Shown: piece by piece, positions 16,056 through 24,600 of the stretch
Numbering within the stretch: the first letter of the stretch is position 1
How the letters are laid out: each line of letters opens with the position of its first letter
DNA from: UBA6136 sp041178325
GTDB taxonomy: Bacteria > Pseudomonadota > Gammaproteobacteria > Methylococcales > Methylococcaceae
Assembly (NCBI GenBank): GCA_041178325.1
Contig: JBEGVN010000014.1
Span: 1 to 64,000, forward strand
Length of the DNA stretch: 64,000 nt
Reading direction: 5' to 3'
Notes under the pieces: model-generated
Told to the model about the DNA's origin: nothing
What the model saw: only the letters and a program-made list of their open reading frames with translations
Database searches by the model: none
Translations under genes and position numbers: made by a program

Positions 16056-16189
16056 GAAAGTCTCCGTTGGATGAAAGGAAACCCATGATGGCAATTTATT
16101 GCCCAAAATCTCGCTCTCAAGTTAAGCCCAACGGAAAACTTTGAGGGTATAGTGACAAGAACTCGACAGCGTGAAGGCCACTCTCCCGC
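16056..16189. promoter_or_regulatory. Divergent region between traI block and response regulator
   Basis: 134 bases serving the minus-strand relaxase block and the plus-strand regulator. It holds a TTGCCCAA / AAGCCCAA direct repeat (starting near 16100 and 16129) and an imperfect dyad CTCAAGTT / AACTTTGAG (16115-16147). A TATAGT sequence near 16148 could be the -10 box for the regulator gene. Because it lies immediately before the relaxase operon it is also a candidate place for oriT, without direct proof. Confidence 0.35.
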
Positions 16190-16891
16190 ATGGATGTGCA
16201 GCAACCCCTGATTTTGATCATCGAAGACGAAGTTCCTTTTCGCGATTCGCTGGCTACGCTTTTAAGACTGGACGCCTATCGGGTGGAAGGGGTCAGCCTT
16301 GGACGCGAAGGCCTCCATGAGATTCGTGCCGGTCGGGCTGATCTGGTGCTTCTTGACGTCGGTCTACCCGATTGCAATGGATTCGCGCTGTTTCATGAAA
16401 TTCGGGAAATCAGCAAGGTTCCCGTCATTTTCATGACCGCCCGGGGGGAGGTCGTTGATCGGGTGACCGGTCTTGAGCTTGGGGCCGATGATTATCTTCC
16501 CAAGCCCTTTGATTATCGCGAGCTGCTGGCGCGGGTTCGCGTTGCCTTGCGACGCGCCTCCAAAAATCCTGAACCGCCTGCAAGTTCTGCAGCGGGAACC
16601 ACTCCCTTCCTGATCGAGCCCGAAAAAAGGCGTATCCGGATTCAGGACCAAATTCTGGATCTCACCCCCCTGGAATATGGCATCCTGAAGACCCTGATCG
16701 AGCGTCCGGGCCATGTCTACAGTCGGGATTACCTGATGGACTCGCTGTGGAGCGGTCCCTTTACTTCGAGTGATCGGAGCATTGATCAGCACGTCAAGAC
16801 GCTCCGCCGCAAGATTGGCCGCATCATGGGGGATGCTCCTGTCATCCTGACCCATCGGGGAACGGGCTATGCACTTCGGGATGACTGGTGA
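16190..16891 (+). CDS. OmpR/PhoB-family response regulator (orphan)
   Basis: 233 aa. Receiver domain residues 6-120: acidic pocket E12-D13, phospho-acceptor D56 (LVLLDVGLPD), T83 (FMTARG) and K105 (DYLPKPFD). The C-terminal winged helix (residues about 140-232) has the LTPLEYGILKTLIERPG recognition region and the final RGTGYAL hairpin typical of OmpR-type DNA binding. No histidine kinase gene lies nearby. It is inside the conjugation region, divergent from the relaxase block, and its stop overlaps the next start (GTGA). A sensor elsewhere in the cell or a small-molecule phosphodonor would be needed for control. Confidence 0.92.
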   Translation: MDVQQPLILIIEDEVPFRDSLATLLRLDAYRVEGVSLGREGLHEIRAGRADLVLLDVGLPDCNGFALFHEIREISKVPVIFMTARGEVVDRVTGLELGADDYLPKPFDYRELLARVRVALRRASKNPEPPASSAAGTTPFLIEPEKRRIRIQDQILDLTPLEYGILKTLIERPGHVYSRDYLMDSLWSGPFTSSDRSIDQHVKTLRRKIGRIMGDAPVILTHRGTGYALRDDW

Positions 16892-17853
16892 CTAAACGAC
16901 CCGGACAGATGAAGGCCGTGGCCTACCAGGGCATCCCCGGCTTCAAGTTGCCGCAGCTGGTGAGCCGCAGGGTGCCTGCACCCGGTCCCGGTCAAGTCCT
17001 CATTCAAACGGCTGCGAGTGCCTTGAATCCGATTGACTGGAAACTCCGCAAAGGGATTCTGGGTCTTCTGACCCCTTGCGCGCGACTCTCCGCGATCCCC
17101 GGATTTGATTTCGTCGGCAAGGTGGTGGCCCTGGGTGCGGGTGCCTCCCGCTTTGCGATAGGGGATCGGGTGTTCGGGATGCTGAATTTTCGAACCATGG
17201 GATCACTTTCCGATTTTCTGATTGCCGATGAAGCTGAACTTTCACGGGCGGGTGATCATCTGGATGATGCGACGCTCGCAGGGCTTCCCTTGGCCGGGAT
17301 GACGGCACTTCAAGCCATTCGGGATCTGGGTCAACTCAAGCCCCTGAATCGGCTGTTAGTGGTCGGTGGGAGCGGCGGCGTTGGCCATTTGGGGGTCCAG
17401 ATCGGAAAGGCGCTGGGCGCAAGGGTTACTGCGGTCACGGGCCCACGGAATGTGGATCATGTCAGGCAGCTTGGGGCCGATGAAGTCATAAATTACGCTG
17501 GGAACGCAGACCTTACCGGCCCATTCGACGTCATTCTCGATGCGGTCGTATCGAAGTCCTATCGCCACTGGGCGAAGCATCTGTCACCATCCGGGACCTA
17601 TGTCTCTGCGCTTCCGTCGCTTGATCTTCTGATTCGGAGCAGACTTACTCGGCATGCCAAGGGGAAGAAAGTCCGAATTATCGGTGTGCACCCCTCTCAT
17701 TTGGATCTCGAGTGGTTAAGGGGTCAGGCCGAACAGGGTACTGTCCGACTCATCGTGGATTCCCGCTATCGCCTCGAAACAGCCGATGAGGCGATCATGA
17801 GGAGCCAGTCGGGTCGGGCCCGCGGCAAGATTATCATCCTGAACACCCACTAG
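16888..17853 (+). CDS. Zinc-independent MDR-family NADPH oxidoreductase
   Basis: 321 aa, GTG start overlapping the response-regulator stop by four bases. GroES-like domain (residues about 30-120, PIDWKLRKG, PGFDFVGKVV) and Rossmann domain with VVGGSGGVGHLGVQIGKALGA near residue 150 and an ADEVINY strand. No zinc-ligand Cys/His cluster is visible, so it belongs to the quinone-oxidoreductase / alkenal-reductase branch. Substrate unknown. Translational coupling to the regulator suggests that the two are expressed together, although such coupling does not show that the regulator controls it. Confidence 0.88.
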   Translation: MTKRPGQMKAVAYQGIPGFKLPQLVSRRVPAPGPGQVLIQTAASALNPIDWKLRKGILGLLTPCARLSAIPGFDFVGKVVALGAGASRFAIGDRVFGMLNFRTMGSLSDFLIADEAELSRAGDHLDDATLAGLPLAGMTALQAIRDLGQLKPLNRLLVVGGSGGVGHLGVQIGKALGARVTAVTGPRNVDHVRQLGADEVINYAGNADLTGPFDVILDAVVSKSYRHWAKHLSPSGTYVSALPSLDLLIRSRLTRHAKGKKVRIIGVHPSHLDLEWLRGQAEQGTVRLIVDSRYRLETADEAIMRSQSGRARGKIIILNTH

Positions 17854-17923
17854 ATCGATACAAGTAAGGGGCGGGGTTGATACCTCACCCCCGTTCTACT
17901 CTGGGTTTAGATGACTTTTTTCC

Positions 17924-17942
17924 GATCACTCACAGAGTGATC
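17924..17942. repeat. Perfect dyad in the gap after the MDR gene
   Basis: GATCACT (17924-17930) and AGTGATC (17936-17942) around CACAG. A second, imperfect hairpin (GGGGTTGA..TCACCCC) lies at about 17885-17903, just after the MDR stop at 17853. Neither is followed by a clean T run, so these may be weak terminators of two converging units or an operator. Confidence 0.4.
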
Positions 17943-17963
17943 TCGTTCCCATGGTGATGGATT

Positions 17964-18161
17964 TCAGCAGCCCTTGATGCTGGGATCGCCCTGACTACAG
18001 CCACTCGCCTTACCGGTCACGCGCAACTTTCCGCAACGCAGGAGTACAGGTCGCCCTTGCAGGATGACTTCCTCGATATCCCGTGAGCGGCTTCGGATGA
18101 TCCATGTGGCCATGCCGATCACCGCCAGGACGGCTAAAACACTCAATAAGATCCAGTTCAT
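17964..18161 (-). CDS. Small single-TM protein with four cysteines
   Basis: 65 aa. ATG 18161 has AGGAG eight bases upstream; a longer frame upstream has no ribosome site. One TM helix (MNWILLSVLAVLAVIGMATWI) and a basic, likely outside, tail: RSRSRDIEEVILQGRPVLLRCGKLRV with Cys in LRCG, GCSQ and GC at the end. The closing Cys cluster could form disulfides or bind a metal. It is divergent from the flhD-like gene across a 344-base gap. Family not recognised; the composition is plausible but short. Confidence 0.5.
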   Translation of the reverse strand: MNWILLSVLAVLAVIGMATWIIRSRSRDIEEVILQGRPVLLRCGKLRVTGKASGCSQGDPSIKGC

Positions 18162-18505
18162 CGTCAATCTCCTGGGCCTCTTGCCCGGTGGGACGTTCCT
18201 TTCTACTTCTTCACATTCGGATATGGGGTCTAAACCCTGGTTAACAAGGGTAAGACACGATAATCCCACATGAATTCAACGGCTTTTTAACTTCGTTTTG
18301 TTACAGATATGCACACAGACATAAAAAAACAACAAACGCTTCCGAACCAGTGACTTAGGACACCCCACTGGCCGGTGCGGATGCGCATTTTAGGGGTCTA
18401 CACGTGTTCTACACAAATTTCATTGGCATCACACAGAATCCACATCATTTCTCCACACAGGATGGAAATACTTGAGCCCGTTACCAACCTGATGGGAGAA
18501 ACACC
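18162..18505. promoter_or_regulatory. 344-base control region upstream of the FlhD-like gene
   Basis: Non-coding, AT-richer in its middle. It contains a GGGC..GCCC dyad (18173-18185 region), a run of seven A at about 18325-18331, a near-palindrome CACTGGCCGGTG (18366-18377) and tandem short motifs (CACACAG twice, at about 18433 and 18456). It must hold the promoter of the activator operon and that of the divergent 65-aa gene. No -35/-10 pair can be chosen with confidence. Its length suggests that expression of the activator is controlled by several sites, as in SXT elements. Confidence 0.45.
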
Positions 18506-18844
18506 ATGCCATCCCCAAATGACATCACAACCCTCAATCGACTCTACCTCACCAAGGCTCGTGAACTGGCGCTTCAAGGAGAGGAAAGCCGTGCCACTTA
18601 CCTTCTGGGTATTCCCATGGAAGCCCTCAGTGTCATCCGCAGAATGCCGCTCTCAGCCATCGAGGATCTGGCGGAGTCGGGTGTTCTGACCTTTGGATTT
18701 CGAACGGCGCTTCCGTGTCTCAAGGCCTTTGCCGCTGAAACACAAGATGGATCGCCTTCATCGGCCCATCTCAAGATGCAACTTTTGGCCAGTCACAAGG
18801 TGGATGGCGTGAGGAGAGAGCCCCATGGCCGCCATCTCTCTTGA
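18506..18844 (+). CDS. FlhD-family transcription activator subunit
   Basis: 112 aa, close to E. coli FlhD (116-119). The conserved core is visible: LNRLYLTKARELALQGEESRATYLLGI corresponds to the FlhD stretch LNLSYLLLAQRL..DK..AMFRLGI, and LSAIEDLAESGVLTFGFR to LPQMVKLAETNQLVCHFR. In SXT/R391 elements and IncC plasmids FlhD/FlhC homologues (SetD/SetC, AcaD/AcaC) form a heteromeric activator that switches on the tra operons. GGGAG lies eight bases before the ATG. The end overlaps the flhC-like start by 20 bases. Confidence 0.82.
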   Translation: MPSPNDITTLNRLYLTKARELALQGEESRATYLLGIPMEALSVIRRMPLSAIEDLAESGVLTFGFRTALPCLKAFAAETQDGSPSSAHLKMQLLASHKVDGVRREPHGRHLS

Positions 18845-19337
18845 GCGTCATCGCAGCGTTGATCTGGCCCTTGCGCTGGTGCAACGAAAACTAAGAACGA
18901 GTCCTGCGCATGTTCTGACCGGCCTCCCGGAAGCCGAGATCCGGAGTCTTTATCGCCTGGTCCATGGCCGCTCACCGACGTCAGGGTCGATTCCTTCGAC
19001 AGGACATCTGATGACCTCACGCCGCCGGCAGGCCAAGATATCGGTCTTCATTGCCGTTTATCTGGGTCTTGCCGGGGATGAAGGAGGGCGTCATGTGGAT
19101 GCGCGGATGCTGATCCGAAGCCATGACCTCTTTCAGGAACTGATCGGGGTGCGTCAGGCCGAAGAGGTCGATTTGACCGCGGCCTGGTCAGTGCTTCGGG
19201 AATATCAAAGCGGCATTTCGCGACGACCCTGCTGCAAGGACTGTGGCGCCTGCTACATCATTACGGATACGGCCGATGTTCCTCCATCATGTCCCTTTTG
19301 CGCCCTTCGAAGGCGATGCGCGTCCCCGAGTGTCTGA
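18825..19337 (+). CDS. FlhC-family transcription activator subunit
   Basis: 170 aa. FlhC features in order: an N-terminal helix with QRKLRTSPAHVLTGLPEAEI, the RLVHGRSPTSGSIPST stretch (FlhC ELRGSPPPKGMLPFS), AKISVFIAVY, a helix with LTAAWSVLREYQSG, and the zinc site CKDCGACY...CPFC (two CxxC pairs; FlhC has the same arrangement). FlhC binds DNA with FlhD. This is the SetC/AcaC position, one gene away from traG. GGAG upstream of the start, which overlaps the flhD-like gene. It is the most likely master activator for the tra blocks in this region. Confidence 0.85.
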   Translation: MAAISLERHRSVDLALALVQRKLRTSPAHVLTGLPEAEIRSLYRLVHGRSPTSGSIPSTGHLMTSRRRQAKISVFIAVYLGLAGDEGGRHVDARMLIRSHDLFQELIGVRQAEEVDLTAAWSVLREYQSGISRRPCCKDCGACYIITDTADVPPSCPFCALRRRCASPSV

Positions 19338-19403
19338 TTGATTTGATTAGCATGGCACTCAGGCTTAATGTATGGGCTCCCGAACCCCCACGAGAGCCCC
19401 TTC

Positions 19404-21689
19404 ATGCAAGCTTCAGCCCGAATCCGGATTTCAGGTCGCGACATCGAAATCTCTCATCCAGAACCCTTTGGACCGGGCGATATCGATCGTCTTCTGCATC
19501 GCGCCTTTGCCCATGCGGATACCGATTCGGTGCACCTTGAGCCGTCGATCCGGCGGTTCAAGATCCGCCTTGGGAGTAGGAACACGGATACCAAGGCCTC
19601 GCTCGCACGGCTTGCCGATCTCATGGCACAGCCATCGGTACCTGAAGAATCCTTGCCAGAGGTCCCAGGACCAAGCCCTGTCACTTTTCAGCGTTGGCGG
19701 GGAATCGTGACTTCGCTGAACCTTCAGGATCAGGCTCTGGGACAAGTGCGCGTTGGGGTGCCGCGCAAGAGTTCTGGGCGGATCCAGCGGGAATCACTTC
19801 AAAATCTTCGCGGACTTCCTGGAGTGCATCAGGTCAGAACGCGCCGCTATCCGCGGCGCATCGTCATTGGATATGACCCCAAGGTGGATCCGACGGTCTG
19901 GGTTCGGGCGCTAGAGCGTACGCTTTACCCTTCGGTCCATGCTCTTGTCACTCCGGAATCACCAAAGATCCCGGCGCTGATGGCCAATACCAATCTCGTC
20001 CTGTGTACCACGGGCCAGTTTTTTTATCCGCCGGTCATTCCTCTCGTTTCAGGCGTTCTGCTGCTCAGCCGTATCCCGCAGTTTGCGAAGGCTGCACGTG
20101 AACTTGGGCACGGCAAGATCGGTGCGCCTTTCTATGGCAGTGTCGTTGTGGCATGTTCTGTCGCTGCCATGGCGCCCTTTGCCTCGGCACTGGCCGAATG
20201 GTTGACCTGCGTATGGGAGCGACGGGTTGGACGTTTGATTACCCGTGAATCCAAGGTGCTGATTGCTGGACTTCCTCCGGTGACCAGGCTTCCGTCACCC
20301 GGGGAGAAGCGCAAGCCCCTCACGCTGGCGTCAGGTGACCTGGTGCCGTTTGACGGGATACTCGCAAAGGGCGAACTCCTGGTTCGGGATGGTCTTTTTA
20401 TGGACCCTGCATCCTCCCCCCTGATCCGAAAGCACCCGGGTGATGCATTGATCTCCGGCTTTCAGGTGATCGGCGGGCAAGGGACGATCAAGCCCTCCGA
20501 GGATGGTCATGAGGATCGTTTGCGTTCGGTTATTCAGGTGATTGCCGAACTTCCGGTTCGTCTGACGGAAGATGACGCTCTCAAGGGCGAGGCACGTCGC
20601 ATGGGTGATTTGAGCGTCTACCCCAATCTGGCCCTGGCGGGTGTGGCCTATTCGATGGGTGGGCTGCACATGGCTGGGGCGCTGATGCATCAGGACTGGA
20701 TGGCCAGCCCGATGATTGCGGCCCCGACGGAATTTTTCCGTGACCTTCGGACGGGACTTGAACATGGCGCCCTGGTGCGCACCCCGGGTGCGCTCAAGGG
20801 ACTTGCGCAGACCGATGTGCTGCTGATCGAGGCCAATTATCCGGGCCTATCCGATCTGAGACCTCGTGTCATCGACATTGAATCGGATGATAAACCCGTC
20901 TCCAGAGCCAATGCCTGGGCCTCGATTCTGGCTGACTGGGTGGGCGACGCTCGCTCTGAGGCGCTAAGGGATCTTGCGCTGGTCAGCGATAGCGCCATCG
21001 TCGAATCGAGTTTTGTCCGCTTTGAAGACGGCCAGACAGAACTTCGCATCGAGGGCCTCAAGGTGGTCCTTGAAGATCTCGATGTCGGGGGTGAGTGGCC
21101 CTCCCTTCGTATCGCCATCGAGGGGGAACCCGTCGAGACTCTAAGGTTTGGTGCAACGGACCTCGCACGACTGGCCCGAACCTTCCAGCGTCTGCGCGCC
21201 ATGGGTATTGCCACTGCGGTCTATGGTCCAGGTGCCGCTACGGTGGGTGCCGTGGTGGGCGCGGATGCCACATATCCTGATGTTGATGCCAACACGCTCG
21301 CCAAATTCCGCAGTGAACTCAATCTCAAGGGGTATGCCTCGAGTCTGGTGGCCTCCCGTCCCCTGGATCCCGCGCTGGTGGAGGATGCCCCGGTCGTGAT
21401 TGGACCTTTGAACACGCTCAAGGGCATTGAGGTCCCCACCATCCAGTTGCTGGGTGATTCCCTCGATGGGCTCCCCGAACTGGTCCTCGCAGCACGTACC
21501 CTAAGGCTTCGGGTCGGACTGGCCAGTGCCCGAACCATTCCCACCAACCTCCTTTGCATCCTCGGTGCCTTTGCAGGCACCCTGAATGGCACCATGACAA
21601 CTCTCATTGCACACAGCGGAGTGTTCGGAGTCTCACTGGTTCAAGGCCGACGCATCAAGAAGTCCAAACGCAAGGGTGAGATCCTCTAG
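19404..21689 (+). CDS. Catalytically dead heavy-metal P-type ATPase homologue
   Basis: 761-aa membrane protein (start ATG 19404 with GAGAG upstream; an in-frame ATG at 19368 is possible). Order: an HMA_2-like ferredoxin-fold (residues about 100-175: SLQNLRGLPGVHQVRT, GYDPKVDPTVW), two TM hairpins, an actuator-like domain (GDLVPFDGILAKGELLVRDG), further TM helices and a P/N-like domain, then C-terminal TM helices and a basic end. The alignment with CtpC-type ATPases is long, but TGES is ASSP, the phosphorylated Asp of DKTGT is Glu476 in IEANYPG, and GDGxNDxP is replaced by LVEDAPVV. It therefore cannot work as a normal pump. It follows flhC-like and its last four bases overlap the traG end. 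Confidence 0.8.
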   Translation: MQASARIRISGRDIEISHPEPFGPGDIDRLLHRAFAHADTDSVHLEPSIRRFKIRLGSRNTDTKASLARLADLMAQPSVPEESLPEVPGPSPVTFQRWRGIVTSLNLQDQALGQVRVGVPRKSSGRIQRESLQNLRGLPGVHQVRTRRYPRRIVIGYDPKVDPTVWVRALERTLYPSVHALVTPESPKIPALMANTNLVLCTTGQFFYPPVIPLVSGVLLLSRIPQFAKAARELGHGKIGAPFYGSVVVACSVAAMAPFASALAEWLTCVWERRVGRLITRESKVLIAGLPPVTRLPSPGEKRKPLTLASGDLVPFDGILAKGELLVRDGLFMDPASSPLIRKHPGDALISGFQVIGGQGTIKPSEDGHEDRLRSVIQVIAELPVRLTEDDALKGEARRMGDLSVYPNLALAGVAYSMGGLHMAGALMHQDWMASPMIAAPTEFFRDLRTGLEHGALVRTPGALKGLAQTDVLLIEANYPGLSDLRPRVIDIESDDKPVSRANAWASILADWVGDARSEALRDLALVSDSAIVESSFVRFEDGQTELRIEGLKVVLEDLDVGGEWPSLRIAIEGEPVETLRFGATDLARLARTFQRLRAMGIATAVYGPGAATVGAVVGADATYPDVDANTLAKFRSELNLKGYASSLVASRPLDPALVEDAPVVIGPLNTLKGIEVPTIQLLGDSLDGLPELVLAARTLRLRVGLASARTIPTNLLCILGAFAGTLNGTMTTLIAHSGVFGVSLVQGRRIKKSKRKGEIL

Positions 21690-24600
21690 GTTCTCTCCCT
21701 CCGTCGTTGTCCGTTATAGCTTCGCAAAAGACCCAAAAGATCGTCTCTGCCACCGGCCGCAATTTTTCGGAGCAGGGCGGCGAGAACGGGGCCCTTGGTG
21801 CCGGCCTCCTGATCCAGGGCTTCGCGTGATGGCCCAAGATCGCCGAGGCTCTTTTGATAGTCTCCGGTCACTGGATACCCTGCAAATGACTCCAGCAGTG
21901 CGGCCTTGTAATAACGCGCCTGTGCCGGAGTCAGATCTTTGCTGACTTTCAAAGTCTCGCCCTCGATCCACCGATGCAACTCGCTCTCAACTGCAGATGG
22001 ACTCTCCTTGATCAGCTTCCGGAGGGTTTCAGATGGCGAGTCACCCCGGGATTCAGCATCCTTCAGAATCTGCCCCAATACTTCAATTCCGCTTTCCCCG
22101 AGTACCTTGAGGCGGGCGTAACTGGCTCTCAGAAAGGCGCCGCTGAGGCTATCCAAGGATTCAGCCGCGGATGTGGCGCTGGAGGCTACATCGAGGCGCG
22201 GGGAGAGTTTCTCTTGACGGTCTTCGTCGAATCGCTGTTCACTCTGGTGCTGCTGTTGCTTCCGGGCATGAAAGGCCGCATCGGCGGATTCTGCAATCCG
22301 TGCATCTCCCTGATCATTCATGTCACTCGCCCGATGGATCTGTGCCATCGTATCTGCCGCGATGTTTTCCGGTTGTTCCATGGGGTGGTCCTTGAGTGCC
22401 CACTGGACCTTCGATTGAAGGATTTCACTGTCCACCGGCATGCGAAGTGCATGCGCAGTTCTCTCAGGGGCAAGATCTGTTGCGACATAAGGCGCATGAA
22501 AGGCTTCTCCAAGGACAGTACGACCCAGCGTCCTTGCGAGAACCGATTCTTCTTCGGATAGTGGGTGGTAGACCGGGTGGGCATGCCCTGTCATCAGCGC
22601 GAGTCCCGCTGCGGCATAGGATTGGGTTGCATTCCCAATGAGGTTTTGATGATGCCATTCGTTACCGAGTCGCTCGGCATCTCCGCGCAATCCCACCTGA
22701 TCGAGCGCATGATGCAATGCTTCCAGGGTTTCTGGTTGCTGGACAATCCGATGGCTGGCTTCAAGCGCCCCGATACGCACATCGGAACCTGACCGGTAGC
22801 TGGTCTGGGTGGTCGTCTGATACGCCCTTTCGGCCTCTATGGCTGCTTGTGCAGTGTGTCCCAATTCTCCCAAGGCATCAGAGCGAAGTCCCAGCGTTGC
22901 ACTCATCCTGTGCCCCTCAGCGGCATCTTTTGCGACCGATTGGGCCAGTTCATTCTGAAAGCCATGATCCTGGGTAATCTTTTTTGAAAGATCCGCGGCA
23001 ATTTCGTGCGCCCGGCCCTCACCGAGGTGAAAGCGATCCTGAAGTTGACCCTGGAGGCCAAGAGCCAGGTTATCGGGAAGCAGGCCGCCCGATGGCACAC
23101 CCTGAGAGGGCCCCTGATAGCGTCCTGTCACGGCGCCTCCAAGCAGCGTTGCAAAGTCATGACCGCTAAGCCCACTTTCCCGATATCGCTCGGCAAGATC
23201 CTCACCCGTCGCTTCCATGAACCGGTCGGTGGCACTCGATTGCGAGGCCGTTCTTTGACTGATCAACCGGTTTTGGCTTCCTTCTTCCAGCAGCGCATGG
23301 CTCTTGGCACCCTGTACACGCAGGCCTTGCATGAATGTATCGTTGCTGCGTTCGCGTTGCGAGGCCTCAGAGGCCTCGGTGTGTGCTTGATCCTGGCTCA
23401 AGCTGAAGGTGGGGAGAATACGCTCTGCGCCGGACATCGAAAGTCCTGCCAAGGGGGTATGCCGGTGACTTGATTCCATTCCGATCAGGGCAGGGGACTG
23501 CAAAAGCGCGGGGCTTGCGACCTTTTCATCAACAAAGTCGCCGCCTTGCATGCGGCCCAGAAAATGTGTTGCCGTGACAGAACCCCCATAGACCAGCATC
23601 AAGGCAATGGCCGGTGTCGCACTGGCCAGCATTCCGCCTACGGCCAGCCAGTTCTGGAGTTCCATGTCCATCTGATAAAGACCTGCAACGGAGTCCAGCG
23701 CAAAGCGTGCCTTCGACAAGGCGGCGAATCCGCCACGCGTTGCAAGGGTAATGTAGAGATTCCCGATCGCAAGTATCGGCATCCAGAACTGGATCCAGAT
23801 CAGCATCAGCGCGTACTGGCCGCAAAGACGAATACCGCGTGCACCCAGAAGGAGGGTGAACGCCATGATGGGTGTCACGGCGTAGCTGAATCCCTCAATC
23901 CAGGTCAGCATGGGACGCACCATGCGCGCAAAGAGAGATTGCTCGGCCGCCCACTGGGTATTGCGCTGCGCAATGGCGGTTTCAACCATCGCGGCCTGCG
24001 TGGCCTTGAGGCTGTCCTGCTGACGGCCAAGCACTCCCTGTTCAAAAAGGGGGACCAAGGCTGCTGCAAGGATAAAGCGGGAGGCCTCTTGTTGTCCCTG
24101 TGTCAGGGCATCGAGGGCCGCCTGAATGGTGCCTATGGGATCTTTTGCACCCGGCCCTGACATGAAAAATCCCAGCTGCTGGACCAGCAGGGGAAACGCC
24201 TGATCGGTCACCAGATGCCGCAGGCGAGGCCAGGCATCGGTGCATGTCACGAGCAGAGGAAGGCTGCCGTCCCGTATCTCGGTGGCATAGATCTCGGAGT
24301 CATAACGTAGGGCATCGGGGAGTCCTCCCGTATTCAGTAGGGTCGTAGCGTCAATTGCGCCAAGATCAACTCCGGTCAACGTGCAGTCCTTCACGTACTG
24401 AGTGACACTGGTGGCCACATCGCTTGTAGGTGAGGGATCAAGAGCTTTCCCGAGTGAAAGGCGGGAGAGAAGATTCCTGCGGACCTGGGTCAAGGTTTCA
24501 AGGCTCCCTGCATAGCCTTGCTGCGTCAGGGTCGGGACTGAAAATGCGGTTTCGAAAAGTACCGTCAATCCATAGCCGAGCTCTGAAATGATGGCACCGG

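Noticed and set aside
19404..21689. Functional heavy-metal P-type ATPase
   Set aside because: Overall homology is clear but TGES, DKTGT and GDGxND are all absent, so I call it a pseudoenzyme instead.
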